This document shows, in pieces, positions 8,643 through 16,994 of a stretch of 64,000 nt of DNA. The first letter of the stretch is position 1, and every line of letters starts with the position of its first letter. Source of the DNA: Mucilaginibacter geliditolerans (GTDB taxonomy: Bacteria; Bacteroidota; Bacteroidia; Sphingobacteriales; Sphingobacteriaceae); NCBI RefSeq assembly GCF_014200495.1, contig NZ_JACHBY010000005.1, forward strand, positions 392,706 through 456,705, written 5' to 3'. The notes beneath the pieces are model-generated. The model was given only the letters and a program-made list of their open reading frames with translations. It did no database searches and was not told where the DNA came from. The position numbers were made by a program, and so were the translations under genes.

Positions 8643-8928
8643 GCTCCCGCGAGCTTGCAGCTCGTGGGAGTGCATGGTTTCAGTTTGCAACGGGAATCGT
8701 TGATTAAAAAGTTGCTCTGTATAGTCGGAGGTGCTTCTTATATACTTACCTCGCTCCCGCGAGCTTGCAGCTAGTGGTTGAGCATGGTTACAGTTTACAA
8801 CTAGAATTACGTTGATTAGAATTTTGTCGCATGCATATTGAACGCGACGAGGTTGCCGCCTCTGCTCCCGCGAGCTTACAGCTCGTGGTTGCGCATAGTT
8901 ACAGTTTGCAACTGGAATCATCGATTAG
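8643..8928. repeat. Three GCTCCCGCGAGC units spaced exactly 110 bp
   Basis: Units of about 66 bases start at 8643, 8753 and 8863. Each runs GCTCCCGCGAGCTT.CAGCT, then a GTGG..GCAT..TTACAGTTT segment, then CAACTGGAAT-like sequence and a GATTAG end. The spacers between them are not the same: the first carries CTCTGTATAGTCGG and the second GCATATTGAACGCGACGAGG, both also found in GTCATTGCGAG elements elsewhere in the window. No credible coding sequence overlaps the array. Confidence 0.8.
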
Positions 8929-8991
8929 CAATTCGCCCTGTATAGTCGGGGATTGCTTCGTGCCTCGCAATGACGCGCGAAGAGAGTATGC

Positions 8992-9255
8992 TCTTCTTCC
9001 CCCGTCAGTAGAACAGCTTCGGGCGAAATCAGGCAAAACGATGGTGGCCTTGCGTGTAATGGCAGGGCATAGCAGATTTTTACAGAAGGGTAAAGGCGAG
9101 GCGCGTAGCGACAGCAGGGTAAAAATATAGCAGCCCAGGTTTTGCCTGATTTGCAGGGCAGTGGCCACGTGCGGCAAAGAAGACTTTCGACTGACTTGAC
9201 TTTTTGTTTCTTTTGTGTCGAAGACAAAAGAAATAGGCCTTAGCGGCTATGAGCG
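8992..9255 (+). repeat. Dispersed element, copy A
   Basis: Copy A of a dispersed non-coding element. It shares an interior with copy B at 40226-40478: GAAATCAGGCAAAACGATGG, TGGCAGGGCATAG, and CAGGTTTTGCCTGATTTGCA. It has a conserved end: stem 9207-9216 with 9224-9233 (TTTCTTTTGT / ACAAAAGAAA), followed by AATAGGCC and a GAGCG end. Open frames in this region read through the repeat on both strands and are treated as spurious. A GCAATGACG half-repeat lies just upstream at 8936-8974. Confidence 0.75.
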
Positions 9256-9321
9256 ATACCATTAGAAAGTCAACCGTTATCCAGTTTCAAACTGAAAGGT
9301 AATTCAGGATCGTCATCCGTA

Positions 9322-9424
9322 GGCTTCAGTTGCAAACTGAAGCCAGTAAGGGGAAAGCCAGTAATAGTTAAGTGTGCCAAACTGTGCCACGTGTTCCACA
9401 TGTTTCACCTGCTCCATGGCACAC
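9322..9424. repeat. Two small inverted repeats downstream of alkA-like gene
   Basis: GGCTTCAGTT (9322-9331) and AACTGAAGCC (9335-9344) form a perfect 10-base stem with a 3-base loop. GTGTGCCA (9372-9379) and TGGCACAC (9417-9424) form an 8-base stem enclosing a stretch with repeated TTCCAC/TTTCAC. Both lie just after the stop of the minus-strand glycosylase and could act in termination. Confidence 0.5.
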
Positions 9425-9431
9425 CTCCAAA

Positions 9432-10073
9432 TCAAACTTCTACTTTAGTGCGCAGGGGCGTCGACAGATAGAAATGCCACAACAACATTGTAGCAACCGT
9501 TCTATGAGGCTGCCAAATCGCGGCAAGCTCAATCAATTCTTCTTTAGGCGTGGTTTTAGGCAAGCCTTTTACCCGTTTCATAGCATTTACAGCGGCAAGA
9601 TCCCCCGCAGGGAAGATGTCGGCGCGTTGCAGTACGAACATGAGGTACACATCAATGGTCCAGTGGCCGATGCCTTTAAGGGTGATGAGTTTGGCGCGGA
9701 TCTCATCATTGGATAGGTGCTCCAATTCAGTGAGGTTGATCTGTCCGCTGAGCAGGGCTTCGGCCAGGTAACGGATATAAGCAGTCTTTTGCCGACTACA
9801 GTAGCAGGCCCGCATTTCTTCATCGGTGAGCAACAGCAATCGGGCAGGGGTTAATTCCTGCACACGTTCCTTCAATTTGTTTAATGCGGATAGGGCGGAT
9901 GCCAATGAAACCTGCTGCTCTAAAATAATATGTACCAAAGTCTCAAACGTATTGGGCCGCGACCATAATGGCGGGTAGCCGTATGTGTTAATGATGGTAG
10001 CGAGATCGGTATCAATAAGTGCAAGCTGGTCACAAATAGTGTAAAAGGTGGCTTTGGTAAACTGTTCGCTCAT
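9432..10073 (-). CDS. DNA-3-methyladenine glycosylase II, AlkA-type (HhH-GPD)
   Basis: Base-excision repair enzyme that removes alkylated bases. The 213-residue protein carries the helix-hairpin-helix-GPD signature: LKGIGHWT at about 132-139 and the catalytic aspartate at D158 in DIFPAGDLA. The N-terminal part (VHIILEQQVSLASA) matches the helical segment preceding the HhH in AlkA-like glycosylases. It lacks the N-terminal TBP-like domain of E. coli AlkA, which is usual for compact members of the family. Divergent from rarA, which also serves genome maintenance, with 67 bases between starts. Confidence 0.88.
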   Translation of the reverse strand: MSEQFTKATFYTICDQLALIDTDLATIINTYGYPPLWSRPNTFETLVHIILEQQVSLASALSALNKLKERVQELTPARLLLLTDEEMRACYCSRQKTAYIRYLAEALLSGQINLTELEHLSNDEIRAKLITLKGIGHWTIDVYLMFVLQRADIFPAGDLAAVNAMKRVKGLPKTTPKEELIELAAIWQPHRTVATMLLWHFYLSTPLRTKVEV

Positions 10074-10140
10074 AGATTTGTTAATCTAAAATTACTAACT
10101 TTTTTAGGATTTTGCATTTACTTTTCACACTTTTACCATT

Positions 10141-11421
10141 ATGATTAACCTGCCGCCTTTAGCTGAGCGCATGCGCCCCAAAACACTCGACGATTATGTT
10201 GGGCAAAAGCACCTTGTGGGTAAGGGCGCCGTTTTGCGCAAGGCGATAGAGTCGGGGGTGCTGCCGTCGATGATCTTCTGGGGGCCGCCAGGGGTGGGGA
10301 AAACTACGCTGGCGTATATCATATCGCAAACCCTGTACCGCCCATTCTTTGCTCTGAGTGCCATCAATTCAGGCGTTAAGGATGTACGCGAGGTGATTGA
10401 GAAAGCCGCCTTGCTAAAAGAGCAGGGCGAAACGCTGCCAATCTTGTTCATCGATGAGATCCACCGCTTCTCCAAATCGCAGCAGGATTCGCTACTGGGC
10501 GCGGTTGAGCGGGGAACGGTAACGCTGATCGGTGCTACTACAGAGAATCCATCCTTTGAGGTTATCTCGGCTTTACTTTCGCGCTGCCAGGTATACATCC
10601 TGCAATCGCTTGAGGAAGCCGACCTGCTGAATTTGCTTAACAAGGCGATGAAGGAAGATGAGGTGCTGCGCGATAAGAAGATCGACATAAAAGAGGATGA
10701 AGCGCTGCTGCGTCTCTCCGGTGGTGATGCCCGCAAGCTGCTGAATATATTCGAGCTGCTGGTAAATGCCTTTAAAGGTAAAAAGATAGAGCTCACCAAT
10801 AAGAATGTGCTGGAACATGTACAACAAAACATGGCCCTGTATGATAAGGCCGGCGAACAGCATTATGATATTATCTCGGCCTTTATTAAATCCATGCGTG
10901 GCAGTGATCCCAATGGGGCCGTTTATTGGCTGGCGCGGATGATTGTGGGCGGTGAAGATCCGCTGTTCATTGCCCGGCGTATGCTGATACTGGCATCGGA
11001 GGATATTGGTAATGCTAATCCGAATGCGCTGTTACTGGCTCAGGCCTGCTTTGAGGCGGTGAATAAGATAGGGATGCCGGAGTCGCAATTGATCCTGTCG
11101 CAAACTGTTATATATCTGGCAACATCGCCCAAAAGTAATTCGGCCACTACGGCTATTGGCGCTGCTATTGCATTAGTTAGGGAAACCGGCGACCTGCCTG
11201 TACCGCTGCACCTGCGTAATGCCCCAACCAAACTGATGAAGAATATAGGTTATGGGAAGGATTACAAATATGCCCATAGCTACGAAGGTAACTTTACCGA
11301 TCTGGATTTTTTGCCCGAAGCGATAAAGGGAACCAAGATCTATGAGCCCGGTAACAATGCGCGGGAACTGGAAGCCAAGGAAAAGTTAAAAAAACTTTGG
11401 GGCGACAGATATAAATATTAG
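10141..11421 (+). CDS. rarA: Replication-associated recombination protein A (MgsA/RarA AAA ATPase)
   Basis: Clamp-loader-like AAA+ ATPase that acts at stalled replication forks. The 426-residue protein has Walker A GPPGVGKTT at 48-56, Walker B LFIDEIHRF at about 100-108, sensor 1 in GATTENPSFE, and the RarA C-terminal tetramerisation region with ASEDIGNANP. Length is normal. The start MINLPPLAERMRP matches the family. It lies head to head with an alkylation glycosylase gene and 30 bases before an ABC permease gene; no functional link with the latter is evident. Confidence 0.96.
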   Translation: MINLPPLAERMRPKTLDDYVGQKHLVGKGAVLRKAIESGVLPSMIFWGPPGVGKTTLAYIISQTLYRPFFALSAINSGVKDVREVIEKAALLKEQGETLPILFIDEIHRFSKSQQDSLLGAVERGTVTLIGATTENPSFEVISALLSRCQVYILQSLEEADLLNLLNKAMKEDEVLRDKKIDIKEDEALLRLSGGDARKLLNIFELLVNAFKGKKIELTNKNVLEHVQQNMALYDKAGEQHYDIISAFIKSMRGSDPNGAVYWLARMIVGGEDPLFIARRMLILASEDIGNANPNALLLAQACFEAVNKIGMPESQLILSQTVIYLATSPKSNSATTAIGAAIALVRETGDLPVPLHLRNAPTKLMKNIGYGKDYKYAHSYEGNFTDLDFLPEAIKGTKIYEPGNNARELEAKEKLKKLWGDRYKY

Positions 11422-11451
11422 TATCTTAAGGGCCTTAACACCAGCCTGTCA

Positions 11452-12930
11452 ATGATAAAAACCTTTCTTCAGCATGAGCTAAAAGCCTTTTGGCGCGCCC
11501 GCAATACCGGCAAAAACGTAGCTGTAAAAATAATAATGGGCGTATTTATATTGTACCTGTTGTTATGCGCTTTAAGCGCCGGTTTCTTTTTGGATAAAAT
11601 TTTAGAACATGCATTTCCCGGGCAAAATATAGTTATAGCGTTTTGTGGTATTATACTCATCTATTTCATCTTTGATCTTATCTCGCGGATGCAATTACAG
11701 GAATTGCCTACCTTGAAAGTTCAGCCTTATTTGCAATTACCTGTAAAACGGAACGCGTTGGCGGGTTACCTGGCTGCCACTTCAATTATCTCTACATTCA
11801 ACATCATACCCTTTATACTTTTTGTGCCATTTATTATTAAAGTAATTGCAGTTGGTTCAGGAGCGGGTGTGGCATGGGCATTTGTGGGTTCTGTTTTTGG
11901 GATAACCATTTTTAACAATTATTTGGCGCTATATATAAAACGTAAAGCCAATTTAAATGGTTGGATCTTCCTGATCGCTACAGGCATATTGGTATTGATT
12001 TGTCTTGGCGATTTTTTATGGCACATATATTCTATAAAGGATATATCGTATCTATTCTTCGGGCATTTGATCAGCCTACCGGCTCTGGTTTTGTTGCCAT
12101 TTCTGCTGGCGGTTGGTATGTTCTACCTTAACTTTTTGTATTTGAAGGATAACCTTTACCTCGAAGAGCTCAACTCTAAAAAAGCATCCCACAAAAGCAG
12201 TACAGAATATCCTTTCCTTAACCGGTTTGGCACAACCGGCGACCTGGCTGCTAACGAGATCAAACTTATATTAAGAAATAAGCGGCCAAATTCGGCTATA
12301 AAAATGAGTGTGTTGTTTTTGTTTTATGGGCTGATATTTTATAACAAGCCTGCGATGATGCATACTGATTACCCGGTAGTTTTTGTGGGGATGTTTATGA
12401 CCGGTATCTTCATTATTAATTACGGACAGTTTATGTTTAGCTGGCAAGCCGCGCATTTTGATGGTTTACTGGTAAATAAAATAAAGTTTAATGATTTTCT
12501 GAAGGCGAAGTACCTATTGTTTACTCTTGTATCTACTCTAGCATTTATATTGACGATACCCTACGTATATTTTGGCTGGCGGGTTTTAATCATTCATTTT
12601 GTGATGTATTTATGGAACCTGGGGGTTAATACTACCATTATCCTGTATTTCGCTAACCGAAATTCCCGCCGCATCGATCTTTCAAAAGGCGCGGCATTTA
12701 ATTGGGAAGGTGTTGGCGGCACACAATGGCTCATATCCTTACCGCTGTTCATTACACCGATCCTGGTTTATCTGCCATTTTCATTGCTGCATTATCGTGA
12801 TCTTGGACTTGCTGTGCTGGGTGCTGCCGGATTGGTAATGATCCTTATCCGCAGTACCCTGATCAATAAATTGGAAGCTGATTTTTATAAAAGAAAGTAT
12901 ACCATAGCCGAAGGCTTTAGAAACAAATAA
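11452..12930 (+). CDS. ABC transporter permease, DUF5687 family
   Basis: Integral membrane subunit of an ABC-2-like exporter restricted mainly to Bacteroidota. The 492-residue protein has about 10-12 hydrophobic segments (for example IIMGVFILYLLLCALSAGFF near 28-47 and LLVILPFLLAVGMF-like stretches near 205-220). The stop codon is followed one base later by the start of an ATPase gene, so the two are translationally linked. Substrate unknown. The family call comes from overall arrangement and pairing with the ATPase rather than a single motif. Confidence 0.82.
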   Translation: MIKTFLQHELKAFWRARNTGKNVAVKIIMGVFILYLLLCALSAGFFLDKILEHAFPGQNIVIAFCGIILIYFIFDLISRMQLQELPTLKVQPYLQLPVKRNALAGYLAATSIISTFNIIPFILFVPFIIKVIAVGSGAGVAWAFVGSVFGITIFNNYLALYIKRKANLNGWIFLIATGILVLICLGDFLWHIYSIKDISYLFFGHLISLPALVLLPFLLAVGMFYLNFLYLKDNLYLEELNSKKASHKSSTEYPFLNRFGTTGDLAANEIKLILRNKRPNSAIKMSVLFLFYGLIFYNKPAMMHTDYPVVFVGMFMTGIFIINYGQFMFSWQAAHFDGLLVNKIKFNDFLKAKYLLFTLVSTLAFILTIPYVYFGWRVLIIHFVMYLWNLGVNTTIILYFANRNSRRIDLSKGAAFNWEGVGGTQWLISLPLFITPILVYLPFSLLHYRDLGLAVLGAAGLVMILIRSTLINKLEADFYKRKYTIAEGFRNK

Positions 12931-12931
12931 T

Positions 12932-13675
12932 ATGATAACAATAAGCAATCTTAAAAAAATATATAACAACGTATTGGTTGTAAACGTACCTCAGCTGGAG
13001 ATAGCTAAAGGCGAAAGCGTAGGGCTGGTAGGCAACAATGGCGCGGGTAAAACGACCCTTTTCAGGATGATATTGGATCTGATCCGCCCTGAAAGCGGCG
13101 AGGTAATATCAAATGGTGAAGCCGTTGCCGGGCATGAAAACTGGAAAAATTACACCGCATCATATTTGGACGAAGGTTTCCTGATAGATTACCTTACCCC
13201 CGAGGAGTATTTTTACTTTATAGGTGGCCTGCACCAGCAAACGCAGGCCCATGTGGATGATTTTTTATCTACGCTTACCGATTTTTTTAATGGCGAAATA
13301 TTGAAAAAAGGCAAATACATCCGTGATCTTTCAAAAGGTAATCAAAGTAAAGTAGGCATTGCCTCATGCTTATTACAAAAGCCAGAATTGCTGATGCTGG
13401 ATGAGCCATTCGCCAATATCGACCCAAGCACACAGATCAGACTGAAAAACATGCTGAAGAGTATCAACAAGCAGCATGGTGTTACCACGCTTATTTCAAG
13501 CCATGACCTGAGCCACATAACCGATGTTTGCGACCGTATTTTACTGATGGAAAAAGGCAGGATCATTAAGGACATTGCCACCAATTCATCAACCCTTGCA
13601 GAATTGGAAGATTATTTCGCGGTTGGACAAAGCGTCATATCTTCACTTCAGATTGACGAAGAAGAAAATCATTAA
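12932..13675 (+). CDS. ABC transporter ATP-binding protein
   Basis: Nucleotide-binding subunit of 247 residues. Walker A is GNNGAGKTT (about 34-42), the signature is LSKGNQSK (about 133-140; a variant of LSGGQ), Walker B is LLMLDEPFANIDP, and the switch histidine is in ISSHDLSH. It is one base from the DUF5687 permease and must energise it. A strong terminator-like hairpin follows at 13694. The export substrate cannot be told from sequence. Confidence 0.93.
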   Translation: MITISNLKKIYNNVLVVNVPQLEIAKGESVGLVGNNGAGKTTLFRMILDLIRPESGEVISNGEAVAGHENWKNYTASYLDEGFLIDYLTPEEYFYFIGGLHQQTQAHVDDFLSTLTDFFNGEILKKGKYIRDLSKGNQSKVGIASCLLQKPELLMLDEPFANIDPSTQIRLKNMLKSINKQHGVTTLISSHDLSHITDVCDRILLMEKGRIIKDIATNSSTLAELEDYFAVGQSVISSLQIDEEENH

Positions 13676-13693
13676 TCAATACACAAATCTTGT

Positions 13694-13721
13694 AGAGACG
13701 CAACACCTTGCGTCTCTTTTT
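13694..13721 (+). terminator. Intrinsic terminator after the DUF5687 exporter operon
   Basis: AGAGACGCAA (13694-13703) pairs perfectly with TTGCGTCTCT (13708-13717) around a 4-base loop and is followed by T residues. The same TGTAGAGACGCAA motif recurs at 13730-13756 and as a half unit at 13783-13803, so this terminator is also one member of a local repeat family. Confidence 0.7.
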
Positions 13722-13790
13722 AATTATATGTAGAGACGCAATATTTTGCGCCTCCATTGGATAAGGGATGATAAACCAATATGCAAGGCC

Positions 13791-13821
13791 TTGCGTCTCT
13801 ACCATGGTTCTTCTATATTTG
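13791..13821 (+). promoter_or_regulatory. Putative Bacteroidota promoter for GNAT gene, very short leader
   Basis: TTG (13791-13793) is separated by 20 bases from TATATTTG (13814-13821), matching the -33 TTG / -7 TAnnTTTG consensus. The start codon at 13826 is only four bases beyond, so the transcript would be leaderless or nearly so. The TTG is contributed by the last GCAAGGCCTTGCGTCTCT repeat unit. Confidence 0.42.
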
Positions 13822-13825
13822 AATA

Positions 13826-14323
13826 ATGTATACTATCAGAAAAGCAACTACAACCGACACTGAAACCATTATTCAAATAGCCGAAACAACCTGGTGGGTA
13901 GCCTACTCACCAATATTGGAAGAAGAACAGATCCGCTTTATGCTGGATGAGATCTACACGGCAGAAAAGATCAGCAACCAGATCGAAAATAACATACAAA
14001 CTTATTTAATGCTATTGGAAGATGAACAGCCTGTGGCTTTCGCGGCATTTTCTCCGCGCGAGGATGATGTGGATATTTATAAATTGCATAAACTCTATTG
14101 TCTGCCTGTTACACAAGGCAAAGGATACGGTAAAATATTGATTGACGCGGTAAGCAATGAGGTTTTAAAAGCCGGAAAACACATCCTCGAACTAAATGTG
14201 AACCGCTATAACAAGGCCAAAAGCTTTTATGAAAAGATGGGCTTTAGCGAGGCTTACCAGGAAGATATCCCCATTGGGCCATATTTTATGAACGACTATG
14301 TGATGAGAAAAGAATTGAAATAA
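13826..14323 (+). CDS. GNAT family N-acetyltransferase
   Basis: A 165-residue acyltransferase that moves an acetyl group from acetyl-CoA to an unknown amine. Motif A is LYCLPVTQGKGYGKILIDAV (about 91-110), containing the Q-x-x-G-x-G pyrophosphate loop (QGKGYG), and motif B follows with LELNVNRYNKAKSFYEKMGF. Length is normal. It is 27 bases before a GH20 gene on the same strand, so the two may be co-transcribed. The substrate cannot be predicted. Confidence 0.88.
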   Translation: MYTIRKATTTDTETIIQIAETTWWVAYSPILEEEQIRFMLDEIYTAEKISNQIENNIQTYLMLLEDEQPVAFAAFSPREDDVDIYKLHKLYCLPVTQGKGYGKILIDAVSNEVLKAGKHILELNVNRYNKAKSFYEKMGFSEAYQEDIPIGPYFMNDYVMRKELK

Positions 14324-14350
14324 TATTGCTAACCATTAACCTTAAAGTAT

Positions 14351-16234
14351 ATGAACAAAGGCTTGTTGACTTTCCTGTTTAGTTTTTTGACCGCTTTTAT
14401 GTGCCTTGCACAAGCGCCGCAATTAATACCCCAGCCGGTATCGCTAAAAACTTATCCCGGCCATTTTAAGTTAAGCCGACAAACCAGTATCATTATACCC
14501 ACAGGCGATCCCGAGGTTAAAAGGATAGGCAATTTATTAGCCGGTATGCTTAATGCACCAACCGGGTTTACTATTCCGGTAACTACCGTTAATAAAACAG
14601 GTATAGCCATTCATTTAAAACTGAACAAGATAGCCGACCCCACAATCGGCGAAGAGGGGTATACGCTAAAAGTTACCACCACACGTATAACTATTGCCGC
14701 TAACGATGATAAGGGCCTGTTTTACGGTATACAAACCTTAGTACAGTTATTGCCGCCGGATATTGAATCGAGAACGCAGGTTACGGGCATTGCCTGGAGC
14801 ATCCCAGCGGTTGATATTAATGATTATCCACGTTTCGGCTGGCGGGGATTGATGCTGGATGTAAGCCGCCATTACTTCCCTAAACAGGTGGTTAAGGATT
14901 ATATTGATGAGATGGCCAAATACAAATACAATGTATTTCACTGGCACCTTTCAGATGATAATGGCTGGCGTATCGAGATAAAGAGCCTGCCGCAGTTAAC
15001 CCGTGTTGGTGCATGGCGTGTAATGCGTACCGGGCCGTTCAATGGCTCAATGCAGGTACCACAACCGGGAGAGAAAACTCCTTATGGCGGTTTTTATACA
15101 CAGGATGATGTGCGCGAGATTATTAAATACGCGCAGGACAGATACATTACTATTCTTCCTGAGATAGATGTGCCGGCGCATAGTTTGGCCATGATCGCCT
15201 CGTTCCCTAACTTGTCATGTACCCAGCGGCAATACCCGGTTAACCCCGGCAGCAGTTTTTATACGAAGGAGGATAACGTGCTTTGTGTAGGTAATGATTC
15301 CACTTACATGATCCTGGATAAGGTTTTTACCGAGATAGCACAACTGTTCCCTTGTAAATATATCCACATAGGGGGTGATGAGGCTTATAAAGGTTTTTGG
15401 GATAAATGCCCGAAATGCCAGGCTTTAATGAAGCGCGAAAACCTGAAAAATGTCGAAGAATTACAAAGCTATTTTGTAAAACGTATAGAGCAGATTGTAG
15501 AGTCAAAAGGTAAGAAACTAATAGGTTGGGATGAGATATTGGAGGGCGGACTAGCGCCATCGGCAACAGTAATGAGCTGGCGAGGTATGGATGGCGGCAT
15601 TCAGGCTGCAAAAATGGGCCATCAGGTGATAATGACCCCATCGGGTAGCTGCTATCTCGATCTTTACCAGGGCGATCCATTGGTAGAGCCGGCTACCTAT
15701 GGTAAGCTTTTTTTAAATAATGCTTATGATTTTGAACCTGTTCCGGAAGGCGTTGACGCAAAACTCATTTTAGGCGGACAAGGGAACCTGTGGACAGAAT
15801 CGATAACTGATGAGCGCCAGGTAGAGTATATGACCTGGCCACGCGCTATGGCATTGGCAGAAATTTTATGGTCGCCGAAAACTGAGCGCCATTTTGATGA
15901 GTTTGTGCATAGAGTGGAAACGCATTTTAAACGTTTGGATGCCGCTGATATTAAATACGCTACCAGTATGTATGACCCGATTATTGGTGGGACAAGGGTG
16001 CCCGGCGATACCTCACTCAAAGTGAAACTGGGGACACAGCTTAGTAAGCTTGATATTTATTATACGTTTGATACCAGCATTCCCGATAACCATTCACTGA
16101 AATATGCTAACGTGCCCCTGGCTATCCCAAATGGCGCCACTGAAATAAGAGTGGTTACCTATCGTGATAATAAACCAATCGGTAAACAAATAAATGTAGT
16201 GTTAAAAGATTTGGCGAAGAAGAAAGCGGAATAA
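14351..16234 (+). CDS. Beta-N-acetylhexosaminidase, GH20
   Basis: Exported glycosidase removing terminal GlcNAc or GalNAc from chitooligosaccharides or glycoconjugates. Signal peptide at 1-21 (ends MCLAQA). The N-terminal GH20b domain covers about 25-150 and the catalytic barrel about 155-500, with FHWHLSDDNGWR and the catalytic pair D343-E344 in HIGGDEAYKGFW. A C-terminal chitobiase-type sandwich domain (YYTFDTSIPDN) follows. The usual exo-hexosaminidase architecture and 627-residue length are intact. No SusC/SusD partners are nearby. Confidence 0.95.
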   Translation: MNKGLLTFLFSFLTAFMCLAQAPQLIPQPVSLKTYPGHFKLSRQTSIIIPTGDPEVKRIGNLLAGMLNAPTGFTIPVTTVNKTGIAIHLKLNKIADPTIGEEGYTLKVTTTRITIAANDDKGLFYGIQTLVQLLPPDIESRTQVTGIAWSIPAVDINDYPRFGWRGLMLDVSRHYFPKQVVKDYIDEMAKYKYNVFHWHLSDDNGWRIEIKSLPQLTRVGAWRVMRTGPFNGSMQVPQPGEKTPYGGFYTQDDVREIIKYAQDRYITILPEIDVPAHSLAMIASFPNLSCTQRQYPVNPGSSFYTKEDNVLCVGNDSTYMILDKVFTEIAQLFPCKYIHIGGDEAYKGFWDKCPKCQALMKRENLKNVEELQSYFVKRIEQIVESKGKKLIGWDEILEGGLAPSATVMSWRGMDGGIQAAKMGHQVIMTPSGSCYLDLYQGDPLVEPATYGKLFLNNAYDFEPVPEGVDAKLILGGQGNLWTESITDERQVEYMTWPRAMALAEILWSPKTERHFDEFVHRVETHFKRLDAADIKYATSMYDPIIGGTRVPGDTSLKVKLGTQLSKLDIYYTFDTSIPDNHSLKYANVPLAIPNGATEIRVVTYRDNKPIGKQINVVLKDLAKKKAE

Positions 16235-16257
16235 AAGCTAATGTCATTTCGACGAGG

Positions 16258-16348
16258 AACGAGGAGAAATCTTCTGCTTCGGATGTGGAGCAGAAGATTT
16301 CTCGCTATCGCTCGAAATGACAATAGGCTATTTCGCTTTTATAGTAAT
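16258..16348. repeat. 91-bp direct repeat, copy 1 (contains GTCATTTCGA hairpin)
   Basis: Matches 16904-16994 at about 87 of 91 positions by eye. It comprises GAGAAATCTTCTGC...GCAGAAGATTTCTCGC, TCGAAATGACAATAGG and CTATTTCGCTTTTAT. The last segment is the 3' coding end of the GH2 gene at 16974, duplicated here beyond that gene. The whole hairpin of this copy spans 16242-16322. Confidence 0.8.
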
Positions 16349-16426
16349 GTCCCATAATTTAGCGCAAGTCTTGTGCGCTTGGCTGTGAGTTGATGACTTG
16401 TGCTATTGCAGTTTATTTTTTGCCTT

Positions 16427-16858
16427 TTAAAGTTGATTTAGCTTTTTCACCAGATATTTCCTCGATTCCTGATATCCCTGCCGGTCATAAAAGCGATGTG
16501 CATCTTCCCTCCGTATATGGCAATGCACAAATATCCTGTCACATTTTCGTTCAGCTGCCAATCTGGTACAGTATTCTTCAAGCTTGGCCCCAATGCGTTC
16601 GCCCCGAACATTTTCATCTACGGCTAAGTAGCTGATATTGGCGAAATCACCGGTCAAAGCGATCTGCGGAACAAAATGTATAGAGATCATTCCAACTGCC
16701 TTTCCCTGTTTTTCATAAACTAACAAAATCTGGTCTGGGTGATCGAGCAGTAAAGGCAACTTCTCCTCCACGAAACCATCTGGTGTAGGATAGTCCAACT
16801 GTTCAAGCAAATTCCGGATAGCTTCTGCGTCAGATATTTTGGCGTTTCTGATACTCAT
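16427..16858 (-). CDS. GNAT family N-acetyltransferase
   Basis: A 143-residue acetyltransferase. The acetyl-CoA loop is VRGERIGAKLEEY (R-x-x-x-I-G variant at about 91-96), and the C-terminal part has AHRFYDRQGYQESRKY, typical of small GNAT proteins acting on amines or aminoglycoside-like substrates. The gene is enclosed by a 91-bp direct repeat (16258-16348 and 16904-16994) that includes the end of the neighbouring GH2 gene, so it may have arrived by a repeat-mediated event. Substrate unknown. Confidence 0.87.
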   Translation of the reverse strand: MSIRNAKISDAEAIRNLLEQLDYPTPDGFVEEKLPLLLDHPDQILLVYEKQGKAVGMISIHFVPQIALTGDFANISYLAVDENVRGERIGAKLEEYCTRLAAERKCDRIFVHCHIRREDAHRFYDRQGYQESRKYLVKKLNQL

Positions 16859-16868
16859 ATTGTTTTAT

Positions 16869-16994
16869 CATAATTTAGCGCAAGACTTGCGCTATCGCAG
16901 GGAAACGAGGAGAAATCTTCTGCTTTGGATATGGAGCAGAAGATTTCTCGCTATCACTCGAAATGACAATAGGCTATTTCGCTTTTATCGTAAT
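16869..16994. repeat. 91-bp direct repeat, copy 2, with adjoining GCGCAAG palindrome
   Basis: Copy 2 is 16904-16994 and overlaps the last residues and stop codon of the minus-strand GH2 gene (stop at 16974). Just before it, GCGCAAGACTTGCGC (16878-16892) is a perfect palindromic stem preceded by CATAATTTA; a diverged copy of the same motif follows copy 1 at 16353-16380. Confidence 0.78.

Noticed and set aside
8643..8928. CRISPR array
   Set aside because: Only three units, 66 bases long, diverged, with spacers that are fragments of known repeats; no cas genes.
8831..9262. Several overlapping open frames on both strands
   Set aside because: They follow the dispersed element; similar frames occur in copy B, so they are read-throughs of a non-coding repeat.
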